Shown here piece after piece: positions 12,273 to 23,649 of a stretch of 64,000 nucleotides of DNA (the first letter of the stretch is position 1; each line of letters opens with the position of its first letter). The stretch spans positions 103,474,823 to 103,538,822 of the forward strand of contig NC_064822.1 in assembly GCF_024166365.1 (NCBI RefSeq). The letters are read 5' to 3'. The DNA is from Elephas maximus indicus (Eukaryota; Chordata; Mammalia; Proboscidea; Elephantidae). The notes beneath the pieces were generated by a model. That model saw only the letters and a program-made list of their open reading frames with translations. It made no database searches and was not told where the DNA came from. Position numbers and translations under genes: made by a program.

Positions 12273-12526
12273 GGAGAGGAAGATAAGGTGATATAAAGAA
12301 ATAAAAGTTAGGTTTAAACTTAGAAACATAGGGCTAAATATTATGGTAACCATAAAGGAGACTAACAATCCTACTCATCAAAATAAAATACAAGAAAAAA
12401 TACTCAGCAAAAACAAAATCAACAACAAATAATAGGAAAAGACAGCATATAAAGACAAACTACTGAGCACAAAAAATTAAGTGGGAAAAAGAAACTGTCA
12501 ACAACACACAAAAAAAAGACATTGAA

Positions 12527-15500
12527 ATGACAGCACTAAACTCATATCTATCCATAATTATGCTTAATGTAAATGGACTAAATGCATCAATAAAGAGACA
12601 CAGAGTGGCAGAATGGATTTAAAAAACACGATCTGTCTTTATGCTGCCTACAGGAGACACACGTTAGACTTAGAGACATAAAAAAACTAAAACTCAAAGC
12701 ATAGGAAAATATTTATCAAGCTAACAACAATCAAAAAAGAGGAGGAGTGGCAATATTGATTTCTGACAATAAGGACTTTAAAGTTAAACCCACCACAAAG
12801 GATAAGGAAGAACACTATATAATGATTAAAGGAACAATATACTAGGAGGATATAACCGTATTAAATATTTATGCACCCAATGACAGGGCTACAAGATACA
12901 TAAAACAAACTCTACCAGCATTGAAAAGTGAGATAGACAGCTCCACAATTACAGTAGGAGACTTCAACACACCACTTTTGGTGATGGACAGAACATCCAG
13001 AAAGAAGCTCAGTAAAGGCACAGAAGATCTAAATGCCACAATCAACCAATTTGACCTCATAGACATATACAGAACTCTCCACCCAACTTCAGCCAAGTAT
13101 ACTTTCTTTTCTAGTGCACTTGGAACATTCTCTAGAATAGACCAAATATTAGGTCATAAAGCAAGACTTAGCAGAATCCAAAACATTGAAATATTACAAA
13201 GCATCTTCTCTGACCATAAGGCCATAAAAGTAGAAATCAATAACAGAAAAAGCAGGGAAAAGAAATCAAACACTTGGAAACTGAACAAGACCCTGCTCAA
13301 AAACGACTGAGTTGTAGATGATATTAAGGATGGAATTAAGAAATTCATAAAATCCAATGGGAATGAAAACACTTCTTATCAGAACCTTTGGGACACAGCT
13401 AAAGCAGTGCTCAGAGGTCAACTTACATCAATAAATGCACACATCCAAAAAGAAGAAAGGGCCAAAATCAAAGAATTATCCCTACAACTTGAACAAATAG
13501 AAAGAGCAACAAAAGAAAGCCTCAGGCACCAGAAGAAAGCAAATAATAAAAATTAGAGGAGAATTAAATGAAGTAGAGAACAGAAACACTGAGTTAAAAA
13601 GAACAAAAGGTGGCTCTTTCAAAAAATTAACACAATTGATAAACCGCTGGCCAAACTGACAAAAGAAAAACAGGGAGAGGAAACAAATAACCCAAATAAG
13701 AATTGAGATGGGCACTATCACAACAGAACCAACTGAAATTAAAAGAATCATATCAGCTTACTATAAAAAAGTGTACTCTAACAAATTTGAAAACCTAGAA
13801 GAAATGGATGCATTTCTAGAAACACACTACCTACCTAAACTAACACAAACAGATGTAGAACAACTAACTAAACCCATAACAAAAGAAGAGATTGAAAAGG
13901 TAATTTAAAAACTCCCAACAACAACAAAAAAGCACTGGCATGGACGGCTTCACTGCAGAGTTCTACCAGACTTTCAGAGAAGAGTTAACAATGCTACTAC
14001 TAAAGGTATTTCAGAGCATACAGAAGGACAGAATACTCCCAAACTCCTTCTATGAAGCCAGCATTCCCTGATACCTAAACCAGGTAAAAGCACCGCAAAA
14101 AAAAAAAAAGAAAAGAAAATTACAGACCTATATCCCTCGTGAACTTAGATGCAAAAATCCTCAACAAAATTCTAGCCAATAGAAGTCAACAACATATCAA
14201 AAAAATAATTAACCATGACCAAGTGGGATTCATACCAGGTATGCAGGGATGGGTCAACATTAGAAAAGAATTAATGTAATCCATCATGTAAATAAAACAA
14301 AAGACAAGAACCACAGGATTTTATCAACTGATGCAGAAGAGGCATTTGACAAAGTTCAACACCCATTCATGATAAAAACTCTCAGCAAAATAGGAATAGA
14401 AGAAAAATTCCTCAACATAAAGCATATTTATACAAAGCCAACAGCCAGCATCATCCTAAATGGGGAGGGTCTGAAAGCATTCCCCTTGAGATTGGGAACC
14501 AGACAAGGATGCCATTTATCACCACTCTTATTCAACATTGTGCTGGAGGTCCTAGCCAGAGCAATTAGGCTAAATAAAGAAATAAAGAGCATCCAGATTG
14601 ATAAGGAAGAAGTAAAAGTATCTCTATCTGCAGATGACATGGTCTTATACACAGAAAACCCTAAAGAATCCTCCAGAAAACTACTGAAACTAATAGAAGA
14701 GTTCAGCAGAGTATTGGGATACAAGATAAACTTACAAAAATCAGTTGGATTCCTCTACACCAACAAAGAAAACATCGAAATGGAAATCAAACCAATACCA
14801 TTTACGGTAACCCACAAGAAGATAAAATACTTAGGAATAAATCTTACCAGAGACATGAAAGACCTATACAAAGAAAACTACAAGACATTACTGCAAGAAA
14901 ACAAGAGACCTACATAAGTAGAAAAACATACCTTGCTCATGGATAGGAAGACTTAACATTATAAAAGTGTCTGTTCTATCAAAAGCCATCTATAGATACA
15001 ATGAAATTCTGATTCAAATTCCAATGACATTTTTTAATGAGATGGAGAAAGAAATCACCAACTTCATATGGAAGGGCAAGAGATCCCAGATAAGTAAACT
15101 ATTACTGAAAAAGAAGAACAAAGTGGGAGGCCTCGCTCTACCTGATTTTAGAACCTATTATACTGCCACAGTAGTCAAAACAGCCTGGTTCTGGTACAAC
15201 AACAGATGCATAGACCAATGGAACAGAATTGAGAAACTAGACATAAATCCATCCACAAATGAGCAGCTGATATTTGACAAAGGCCCCAAGTCTGTTAAAC
15301 GGGGTAAAGACAGTCTTTTTAACAAACGTGCTGGCATAACTGGATATCCATCTGCAAAAAAATGAAACAAGACCCATACCTCACACCTCACACCACGCAC
15401 AAAAACAAACTCAAAATGGATCAAAGACCTAAATATAAAATCTAAAATGATAAAGATCATGGAAGAAAAAATAGGGACAATGTTAGGAGCCCTAATACAT

Positions 15501-16288
15501 GGCATAAATGGTATACAGAACATTACTAACAATGCAGAAGATGAACTAAATAACGGAGCTCCTAAAAATCAAACACCTACGCTCATTCAAAGACTTCACC
15601 AAAAGAGTAAAAAGATTACCTACAGACTAGGAAAAAGTTTTTAGCTATGACATTTCTAATCAGTACCTGATATCTAAAATCTACATGATACTGCAAAAAC
15701 TCTACAAAAAGACAAATAACCCAGTTAAAAAATGGGCTAAATATATGAACAGACACTTCACTAAAGAAGACATTCAGGTAGCTAACACATACATGAGGAA
15801 ATGCTCACGATCATGAGCCATTAGGGAAATGCAAATCAAAACTACAATGAGATTCCATCTCACTCCAACAAGGCCGGCATTAATCCAAAAAAATGCAAAA
15901 TATGAAATGTTGAAAAGGTTGTAGAGAGACTGGAACACTTATACACTGCTGGTGGGAATGTAAAATGGTACAACCACTTTGGAAATCAATTTGGTGCTTC
16001 CTTAAAAAGGTAGAAATAGAACTGCCATATGACCCAGCAATCCCACTCCTTTTGGACTATATCCTAGAGAAATAAGAGCCTTTACTCAGACAGATATATG
16101 CACACCCATGTTCACTGCAGCACTGTTTACAATAGCAAAAAGAAGGAAGCAACAAGGTGCCCATCAATGGATGAATGGATATATAAATTATGGTATATTC
16201 ACAGAATGGAATACTACGCATTGATGAAGAACAATGATGAATCCATGACACATTTCATAATACGGAGAATCTGGAAGGCATTATGCTG
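12527..16288 (+). pseudogene. L1-A ORF2 (endonuclease-reverse transcriptase), broken
   Basis: Starts at ATGACAGCAC like the ORF2 at 61126 on the other strand. The endonuclease part carries VGDFNTPLL and SDHKAIKVEI. The reverse transcriptase part (14369-14917) carries [14 protein letters not shown] and [11 protein letters not shown], where the usual FADD is changed to SADD. The C-terminal part ends in FIIRRIWKALC. Open pieces lie at 12921-13310, 13708-13908, 14369-14917, 14967-15365, 15447-15644 and 16098-16289 in changing frames, so it is inactive. Confidence 0.92.
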
Positions 16289-17362
16289 AGTGAAATTAGT
16301 AAGTTGCAAAAGGACAAATATTTATAAGACCACTACTATAAGAACTTGAAAAAATAGTTTAAACAGGTAAGAAATATTCTTTGATGGTTATAAGAGGGGG
16401 GAGGAAGGGAGGGATGGAGAGGGATTTGCACTAATTAGATAGCAGACAAGAACTATTTTAAGTGAAAGGAAAGACAACACAAAATACAGGTGAGGTCAGC
16501 ACAATTGGACTAAGCCGAAAGCAAAGAAGTTTCCTGAATAAACTGAATGCTTTGAAGGCCCACGTAGCAGGGGTGGGGGTTTGGGGACCATGGCTTCAGG
16601 GGACATCTTAGTCAATTGGCATAATAAAATCTATTAAGATTACATTCTGCATCCCACTTTGCAGAATGGCGTCTGGGGTCTTAAACGCTAGCAAGCGGCC
16701 ATCTAAGATGCATCAGTTGGTCTCAACCCACCTGGATCAAAGGAGAATGAAGAACACCAAAGGCGCAAGGTACGTATGAGCCCAAGAGACAGAAAGGACC
16801 ACATAAACCAGAGACTACATCAGCCTGAGACCAGAAGAACTAGATGGTGCCCGACTACAACCGATGACTACCCTGACAGGAAACACAACAGAGAACCTCT
16901 GAGGAAGCAGAAGAGCAGCGGGATGCAGATCTCAAATTCTCGTAAAAGGACCAGACTTGATGGTCTGACTGAGACTAGAAGGACCCCAGATGTCATGGTC
17001 CCCAGACCTTCCATTAGCCCAAGGCAGGAGCCATTCCCGAAGCCAACTTTTCAGATGAGGATTGGACTGGACTATGGGATAGAAAATGATACTGGTGAAG
17101 AGTGAGCTTCTTGGATCAGGTAGGCACGGGAGACTATGCAAGTTGCTCCTGTCCGGATGGGAGACGAGAGGGGACAGGTGTTTAGAAGCTGGCCGAATGG
17201 ACGTGAAAATAGAGAGTGGAGGGAAGGAGTGTGCTGTCTCATTAGGGGGAGAACAACTAGGAGTATATAGCAAGGTGTATATAAATTTTTTATGAGAGAC
17301 TGACTTGATCTGTAAACTTTCACTTGAAGCACAATAAAAATTAAACACAAACAAAATATTAG

Positions 17363-18433
17363 GCAGACATCATTACTGAATCCAGAAAGGGCACTGGTGC
17401 CCATGGATGAAGATGCCAGGGTCTATGCTCACAACTGGGAAATTGGAGATGGGTGAAACCCAAGCACACCATGATTGCCTAGCAAAAAGACCATCAAACA
17501 TCTGATGAAATAAATGCATAGTAACATGCAAAACATTTGCCCTATTGGTTCTTACTGTGTTGTGGGACACAGTGACAGAACATGCAAGTATGCTGTTGCA
17601 TTTGGTTCAGAGGACAGCACTGTAGATTAGAAGAGCTGAAATATAAGGTAACAAATTCACACTGACCATGCCCAAGTTATTCTGCCTCGTGGGCCTCAGT
17701 TTCCTCTCCTGTAAAATAAGAAATCAGAACTGGAAAACGCTGAAGGTTCCTTTCAGTTCTAATAGCCTTTAATCTAGACGGTCTCATAGTTTACCACTCC
17801 AACATAGCTGTTCTGCAGCCTGTAAAAAGGCCACTTGGTTAAAATAATTTCCTACAAGAAAGGTGAGTACTTAGGAAATTTGTCAAAGACGCTGGCCTTT
17901 GCACATATAAATGCACATATTACTTGACAGGGAAGGTATATCCTTTCTAAACAAAATCTAACAAGCGAGCATAACATATTAAATATATTTAACCCCAGGC
18001 ATAAGAATTTATTACACCGGTAAAATCATAAACAATTCTAACAATAAAACTAAGTTTTAAAAAATCCTATTATTATCTTACTAGATACTGACTTGGCATT
18101 TGTTAAAACACAAACTTTTTTTATTAAGACTTCACAAGAGTAATAGAGAATTTTTTCACATGATAAAAAGGCAATTTAATTATTAGAGTCCCCTTGAAAA
18201 CAGAAACTAGACAAAGATACTCTGTATTTCATGTTAATTTAACAAGATTAGAAATGCTATTAGTGGTTTTCCACCTCCAAAAAACAGTTAAATATAGAAT
18301 TCCAGTGAGACATTCTATAGAATTTGACAAATGGGTAGCAAAATTCATCCAGAAGGCAAAACTTCCAAACAATCAAGGTTTCAATGAAGTTACCTTCAAA
18401 ATTTTATTTCTCAAAGTTGCCAAAAGTAAAACT
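17363..18433 (+). repeat. Intergenic, with a MIR SINE (about 17640-17770)
   Basis: The segment ccaagttattctgcctcgtg followed by ggcctcagtttcctctcctg and taaaata matches the MIR core and 3' region in + orientation. The remaining 600 bp is AT-rich and unassigned. Confidence 0.7.
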
Positions 18434-18646
18434 ATGTTGGTGGTGGTGTTGGATGTCATTGAGTCCATTCTGACTGATATTGACTTCGGGTGACAGACTA
18501 GAGCTACTTCTCTAAGATTTTCTTGGCTGTAATCTTTATGCAAGCAGATTGCCTGGTCTTTTCCCTGCAAAGCTGCTTGGGTGGGTTCAAACCACAAACC
18601 TTTTGATTAGCAGCCAAGTGCTTACCCATTGTGCCACCAGGACTCC
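18434..18646 (-). repeat. AfroSINE, long form with RTE-like tail
   Basis: The - strand runs from ggagtcctggtggcacaatgg through a B-box region (gtggtttgaacccacc) and the 40 bp cttgcataaagattacagcc segment to a tail reading aatgacatccaacaccaccacc. The tail resembles the RTE 3' end (ggcacctaacaacaac) and not the usual ccattgccg..ttggttt SINE tail. Confidence 0.88.
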
Positions 18647-18849
18647 TATATTTCATCACATTAAAAGCAAGAATCAACTGGTGGAATAGAAAATATAATA
18701 GAGTTCCAGGAAAAGTTTCGGCCTATGATTAACAAATGTATAATCAAGAATGATAAAGGAAGGGTTCACTTATCTGGTACATAGATTATCTTTTAGTATC
18801 TTTATTATATATAAATATTTTTCTCATATAATCGTACTGCTTTTATTAT

Positions 18850-20092
18850 GTTGTTGTTAGGTGCTGTTGAGTCGGTTCTGATTTGTAGCGACCCTATGTA
18901 CAACAGAATGAAACACCGCCAGGTCCTGTGCCATCCTCACAATTGTTGTTATGCTTGAGCCCATTGTTGCAGCCACTGTGTCCATCCATCTCGTTGAGGT
19001 TTTCCTCTTTTTTGCTGACCTTCTACCAAGCATGATGTCCTTCTCCAGGAACTGGTCCCTCCTGACAACATGTCCAAAGTATATGAGATGATGTCTTGCT
19101 ATTCTTGCTTTTAAGGAGCATTCTGGCTGTGCTTCTTCCAAGACAGATTTGTTCGTTCTTCTGGCAGTCCATGGTATATTCAATATTCTTCTCCAACAAA
19201 CCATAATTCAAAGGCATCAGTTCTTCAGTCTTTCTTAGTCATTGTCCAGCTTTCCCATGTACATGAGGCATTTGAAAACACCATGGCAGGGGTCAGGAGC
19301 ACCTTAGTCCTTAAAGTGACATCTTTGCTTTTTAATGCTTTAAAGAGGTCTCTTGTAGCAGATATGCCCAATGCAATGCATCCTTTGATTTCTTGACTGC
19401 TGCTTCCATGGGCATTGATTGTGGATCAAAGTAAAATTAAATCCTTTACAGCTTCAATATTTTCTCCATTTATCATGATGTTGCTTATTGGTCCAGTTGT
19501 GAGGATTTTTGTTTTACGTTGAGATGTAATCTATACTGGAGGCTGTGACCTTCTGTCTTCATCAGTGTTTCAGGTCCTCTTTGCTTTCAGCAAGCAAGGT
19601 TGTGTCATCTGCATAACGCAGGTTGTTAACGAGCCTTCCTCCAATCCTGATGCCCTGTTCTTCTTAATATACTCCAGCTTCTCAGATTATTTGCTCAGCA
19701 TACAGATTGAATAAGCATGGTGAAAGGATACTACCCGGTCGAACACCTTTCTTGACTTTAAACCACGCAGTATTCCCTTGTTCTGTTTGAACAACTGTCT
19801 CTTGGTCCAGGTACAGGTTCCTCATGAGCACAATTAAGTGTTCTGGAATTCCGATTCTTCACAATGTTATCCATAATTTGTTATGATCCACGCAGTTGAT
19901 TGCCTCTGCATAGTCAATAAAACACAGGTAAATATCTTTCTGCTATTCTCTGCTTTCAGCCAGAATCCATCTGTCATAAGCAATGATATCCCTTATTCCA
20001 CGTGCTCTTCTGAACCTGGCTTGAATTTCTGGAAGTTCCCTGTCACTGTACTGCCGCAACCACTTTTGAATTATCTTTAGCAAAATTTTATT
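18850..20092 (-). mobile_element. RTE-clade LINE, 5'-truncated
   Basis: The 3' tail ttgttgttaggtgctgttga is at the left end. The - strand retains degraded RT and C-terminal pieces (IPWTARRTNKSVLEEAQPEC, YFGHVVRR). A perfect 12 bp duplication tgcttttattat at 18838-18849 and 20093-20104 gives exact ends. There are many indels and stops. Confidence 0.95.
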
Positions 20093-20104
20093 TGCTTTTA
20101 TTAT

Positions 20105-20132
20105 AATATCTATTTTATATATATATATATAT
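20105..20132. repeat. (TA)n microsatellite
   Basis: Short tatatatata tract between the RTE target-site copy and an AfroSINE. Confidence 0.85.
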
Positions 20133-20323
20133 CAAAAACCAAACCCATTGCCATCGTGTCGATTCAGACTCATGGTGACCCTATAGAACGGAGTAGAACT
20201 GCCCCGCAGGGTTTCCAAGGCAGCAGACTGCTATATCTTTCTCTTAAGGAATGGCTGGTGGATTTGAACCACTGATATTTCAGTTAGCAGCCAAGTGCTT
20301 AACCACTGTACCACCAGGGCTCT
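20133..20323 (-). repeat. AfroSINE, long form
   Basis: Tail caaaaaccaaacccattgcc at the left and head complement accaccagggctc at the right. An internal ctgctatatctttctcttaa block marks the longer subfamily. Confidence 0.93.
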
Positions 20324-21332
20324 GGATCAGAGTCTATGTTTAAATTCTGTTTAGAAGAGACTTTTTAAGAGAATTGAATAAAATGTGTAAATTTAACATC
20401 TTAAATATGATTTTAAAAGTGATGCTATTCTACTCTAATGTCCATAAAAGTAGACATAGCTTCTGAAACCCTGTGATTGCTGTAATGGAACAGTTCAGTC
20501 ATTTCAAAGCATTCAACATCACCTGTAATTTCTTCGAATTCAATGTTTTTCGTAGATTTAGTTTGGGAAAGTTTTTGTATGTTATTAGAATCAATAGGGT
20601 AACACAGTACTGTAAAATGAGATTATTGGGTAAAATCACACCCAAGCGCATCTAAATAGTAGTTCTTGTTTCAGAGTGTAGGACTGAGTGGTACAGTTAT
20701 TGCCCTAATAAAATATAATTTTTTTTCCTAGTCAATATTTATAATGGAATTCAACTGAGCTCAGCATTCTTTGACTGGCTAGGCAGTAATAATACACATA
20801 TCTTCAGTAGAGAAAAGGAAAAATACTTTTTATTAATAAAAGGTGAGATTGGCAGTTTTTTCTTCCTTTCCCTCCTCCCCTCTTGATGATCTATAGAAAC
20901 TATCTTTATATTTCTGATCTGTGGAAATTTTCAAAATATGTAATGATTTGGAAAATGTGTTTAAAACCATAAATAGAAGTCCACTTTGCCCAGAATATGA
21001 AAATAACATCAGTGGTTTCCCTTGGGCGACACCTTGCAAAATAATCTTTCACTCTATGGGAGCAAATCATAGGACCAATTTTTTTAGCCAGAAATTAAAA
21101 ATGTTGGAAATATGTTATCAGTATTAGTAGAAAACATTTCATCCGAGCTGTCAGTTTAATTATTAATAATTATTTGATTATTAATTTTAGATAAATAATA
21201 ATTAGATAAATAACTGTTAATAATTATTTCTCTAAACAATAATTAGATAAATATTATCCTAAATTTGAAAAAGAAAAGATGCAGGATCTAAGCAGCCACT
21301 GTCATATGAACATATTTTGGCAGCAACTATTG
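20324..21332. other. Intergenic AT-rich DNA with repeated aataattagataaata blocks
   Basis: No gene or classified repeat. Around 21150-21260 short blocks such as aataattagataaata recur and the stretch is nearly all A/T. Confidence 0.5.
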
Positions 21333-21480
21333 GAGCTTGGCTGCTAACCAAAAGGTCAACAGATCAAATCCACCAGCCACTCCTTGGAAACCCTATGGGC
21401 AGTTCTACTCTGTCCTATAGGGTCACTATGAGTCAGAATCTGCTTGATGGCAACAAGCCTGTCTTTTTTTTTTTTTTTGG
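21333..21480 (+). repeat. AfroSINE, 5'-truncated, short form
   Basis: Runs from gagcttggctgctaaccaaa through ccagccactccttggaaacc and tcctatagggtcactatgag to a T-rich tail. The tRNA-like first 25 bases are missing. Confidence 0.9.
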
Positions 21481-21488
21481 TTTATATA

Positions 21489-21623
21489 AGCCCTGGTGGT
21501 GCAGTGGTTAAAGCACTTGGCCACTAACCAAAACGTTGGCAGTTTGAACCCACTATGTGCTCTGTGGGAGAAAGATGTGGCAGTCTGCTTCTGTAAAAAT
21601 CTACAGTCTTGGAAACCCTATGG
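21489..21623 (+). repeat. AfroSINE, 3'-truncated
   Basis: Complete head agccctggtggtgcagtgg, then the long-form segment ctgtgggagaaagatgtggc, stopping at ggaaaccctatgg where L1 sequence begins. Confidence 0.88.
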
Positions 21624-22838
21624 TGGGGAGGGAAGCAGACAGGGAATTCACTAATTAGATGGTAGACAAGAATTATCTTACCTGAAGAGAAGAACAGCAC
21701 ACAGTACACGGGAAGTCAGCACAACTGGACTAAACCAAAAGCTAAGAAGTTTCCTGAACACAACCAAACACTTTGAGGGACAGAGCAGCAGGTGCAAGGG
21801 TCTGGGGAACCATGGTTTCAGGGGACATCTAGGTCAATTGGCATAAGAAAGTTTAAGAAAATGTTCTGGAACCCACTTTGGTGATTGGTGTCTGGGGTCT
21901 TAAAAGCTTTAGCACCCCCAAAGAGCACATCAACCACAGCACATTTCTATGTCATCAAAGAAGCTTTTACTTCATTTACACTCACATTTGCGCTTTAACA
22001 GATACCAGCCTTGCAGGGAGTGCAGTGCTGACTGTGCTGGGCTCGGTAGCCATGAATGGCCTCCCAGGAGCCGCTGTGAGCCGGATGGGGAAGGAGAGAC
22101 TCAGCACACGGTTGCAGGGCTTGATGATTTGCAGAATCCTGAGTGCTCATTTCCACCTCTGCTCCTCACTGTCCTGGGTCTTGATGAACTCCACTTGATG
22201 TGATCAATTTGTCCCAACCCACCTGGAGCAAAGGAGAATGAAGAACACCAAAGACACAAGGAAAATATTAGCCCAAGAGACAAAAGGGCCACATAAACCA
22301 GAGACTCCAACACGTGAGACCAGAAGAACTAGATGGTGCCCGGCTACCATCAATGACCACCCTGGCAGAGAACACAACAGAGAGTCCCCGATGGAACAGG
22401 AGAAAAGTGTGGTACAGAACTCAAATTCACGTAAAAAGACCAGACTTAATGGTCTGACTGAGACTAGAGGAACCCCAGAAATCACGGCCCCCAGACTCTC
22501 TGTTAACCCAGCACTATTCCCAAAGCCAACTCTTCAGACAAAGATTAGGCTGCACTGTAAAAGATAAAATAATACTCGTGAGAAGGGTGCTTCTTAGTTC
22601 AAGTAGATTAAAAAAAAAAAAAAATGAGCACCTCCTGTCTAGTGGCATGATGAGAAGGCAGGAAGGGCTAAGAGCTGGTTGAATGGACAAGGGAAACGGG
22701 GGTAGAAAGGGGGAGTGTGCTGTCATAGAGATTTTAATGAGGGTCACATAACAATATGTGTATAAATTTTTGTGTGAGAAAGTAACTTGAGCTGTAAACT
22801 TTCACCTAAAGCACAATTTAAAAAAAGAAAAAAAAAAT
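21624..22838 (+). mobile_element. L1 LINE 3' end (L1-B), 5'-truncated, with embedded inverted GLUD1 segment
   Basis: Matches the L1-A 3' UTR from ttcactaattagatggtag to ctgtaaactttcacctaaag plus A tail. Normal L1 sequence is interrupted between the block gtctggggtctta (to about 21904) and caacccacctggagcaaagg (from about 22213). There, about 290 bp of reversed GLUD1 retrocopy sequence replaces roughly 20 bp of L1 (the agcaagcggccatctaagat part of L1-A). Confidence 0.92.
21905..22194 (-). pseudogene. GLUD1P-fragment: Inverted fragment of the GLUD1 retrocopy inside L1-B
   Basis: The reverse complement of 24021-24317, nearly base for base. By eye the differences are a 6 nt and a 2 nt deletion and about a dozen substitutions. 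It shares retrocopy-specific changes (for example the disturbed ggctcacagcggctcctggg stretch), so it was copied from the neighbouring retrocopy and not from the parent gene. Open frames on the + strand of this piece are antisense GLUD1 and not a gene. Confidence 0.93.
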
Positions 22839-23649
22839 TCAGTCTGAGACAAAAGACAATTGCTTTTAAACAGTGCAGCACAACCTTTAGACAGGTAACT
22901 GTGGACCCTGGCCTGAAATGCCAGTCATTCTCTACAGGGTAAGGATCCTGCAAAGTCTAGATGATATACCACAGCCAGTACATTATATAAATCATGCTCC
23001 AAATATCTGAGACTTCAGAATTCTTGGCCAAACAGCCTGAAGTCCATTTCCAGGTCTCACAGCCCTCGTTCCACAGGAATGTGCACAAAGGCCTTGAAGG
23101 GCTTTCACAGAGCTTGAGCACGTGCGCTGGATTATATAAGCACTCAAAGACTCCCTCAGTTCAGGGGAGACAACAAGGGTAGGAGAAAGAAAAGGCATGA
23201 AGTAGGATCATGGGCAGCCATTTATATTTTTAATCAGGGAAAAAAGGTCAAGGTAGGCCCGCCTTCAAAGGAGCAATCACTAGACTGAAAACTGATTTCT
23301 CACGAGAAATGATGGGAGCTTGAGACAATGGGTTGATATTTTGAAAATGCTGACAGAAAATAAATGCAAACTACAGCTCCACGCCCTTTAAGTACACTTC
23401 CAAAACGAAGGCTAAGCTCTTCTGTAGACATGCACTTTTACCACAGATGCAGCAGCCAGAGAGGCGGGGCTGAAGCGGAAGTGGAAGTGGAGGCAGACGT
23501 TTCACTTCTTCAGCGGCCTCCCCAGTGTCCAGTGCTCCGCTAGCCCTGCGGTTCGCAGGCGTCTTTGAGTAGCAACATTCATAGACAGAGAGTTCCTCCT
23601 GGTTAGGAGGCAAGCGCCAGGAGGGGCGAGTACAGCCAGGAAGGCAGGA
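22839..23649. other. Intergenic; GC-rich patch at about 23440-23650
   Basis: No gene recognised. The GC-rich stretch (aggcggggctgaagcggaag) directly precedes the GLUD1 retrocopy and may be part of its 5' leader, but I could not confirm this. Confidence 0.45.

Larger units (their letters stand above)
7959..17355 (+). mobile_element. Full-length L1 LINE (L1-A), decayed, carrying a nested RTE
   Basis: It starts with the L1 5' UTR signature gggggccaagatggcagag and ends with the L1 3' end (ctgtaaactttcacttgaagcacaataaaaa) plus an A-rich tail. A short atattag duplication flanks it. Removing the nested RTE leaves about 7.57 kb. The order is 5' UTR (7959-9226), ORF1, about 440 bp inter-ORF spacer, ORF2, and a 3' UTR from about 16310 containing ggtgtctggggtctta-type and accagaagaactagatggtg blocks typical of this L1 family. 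Numerous stops and frameshifts make it inactive. Confidence 0.95.
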
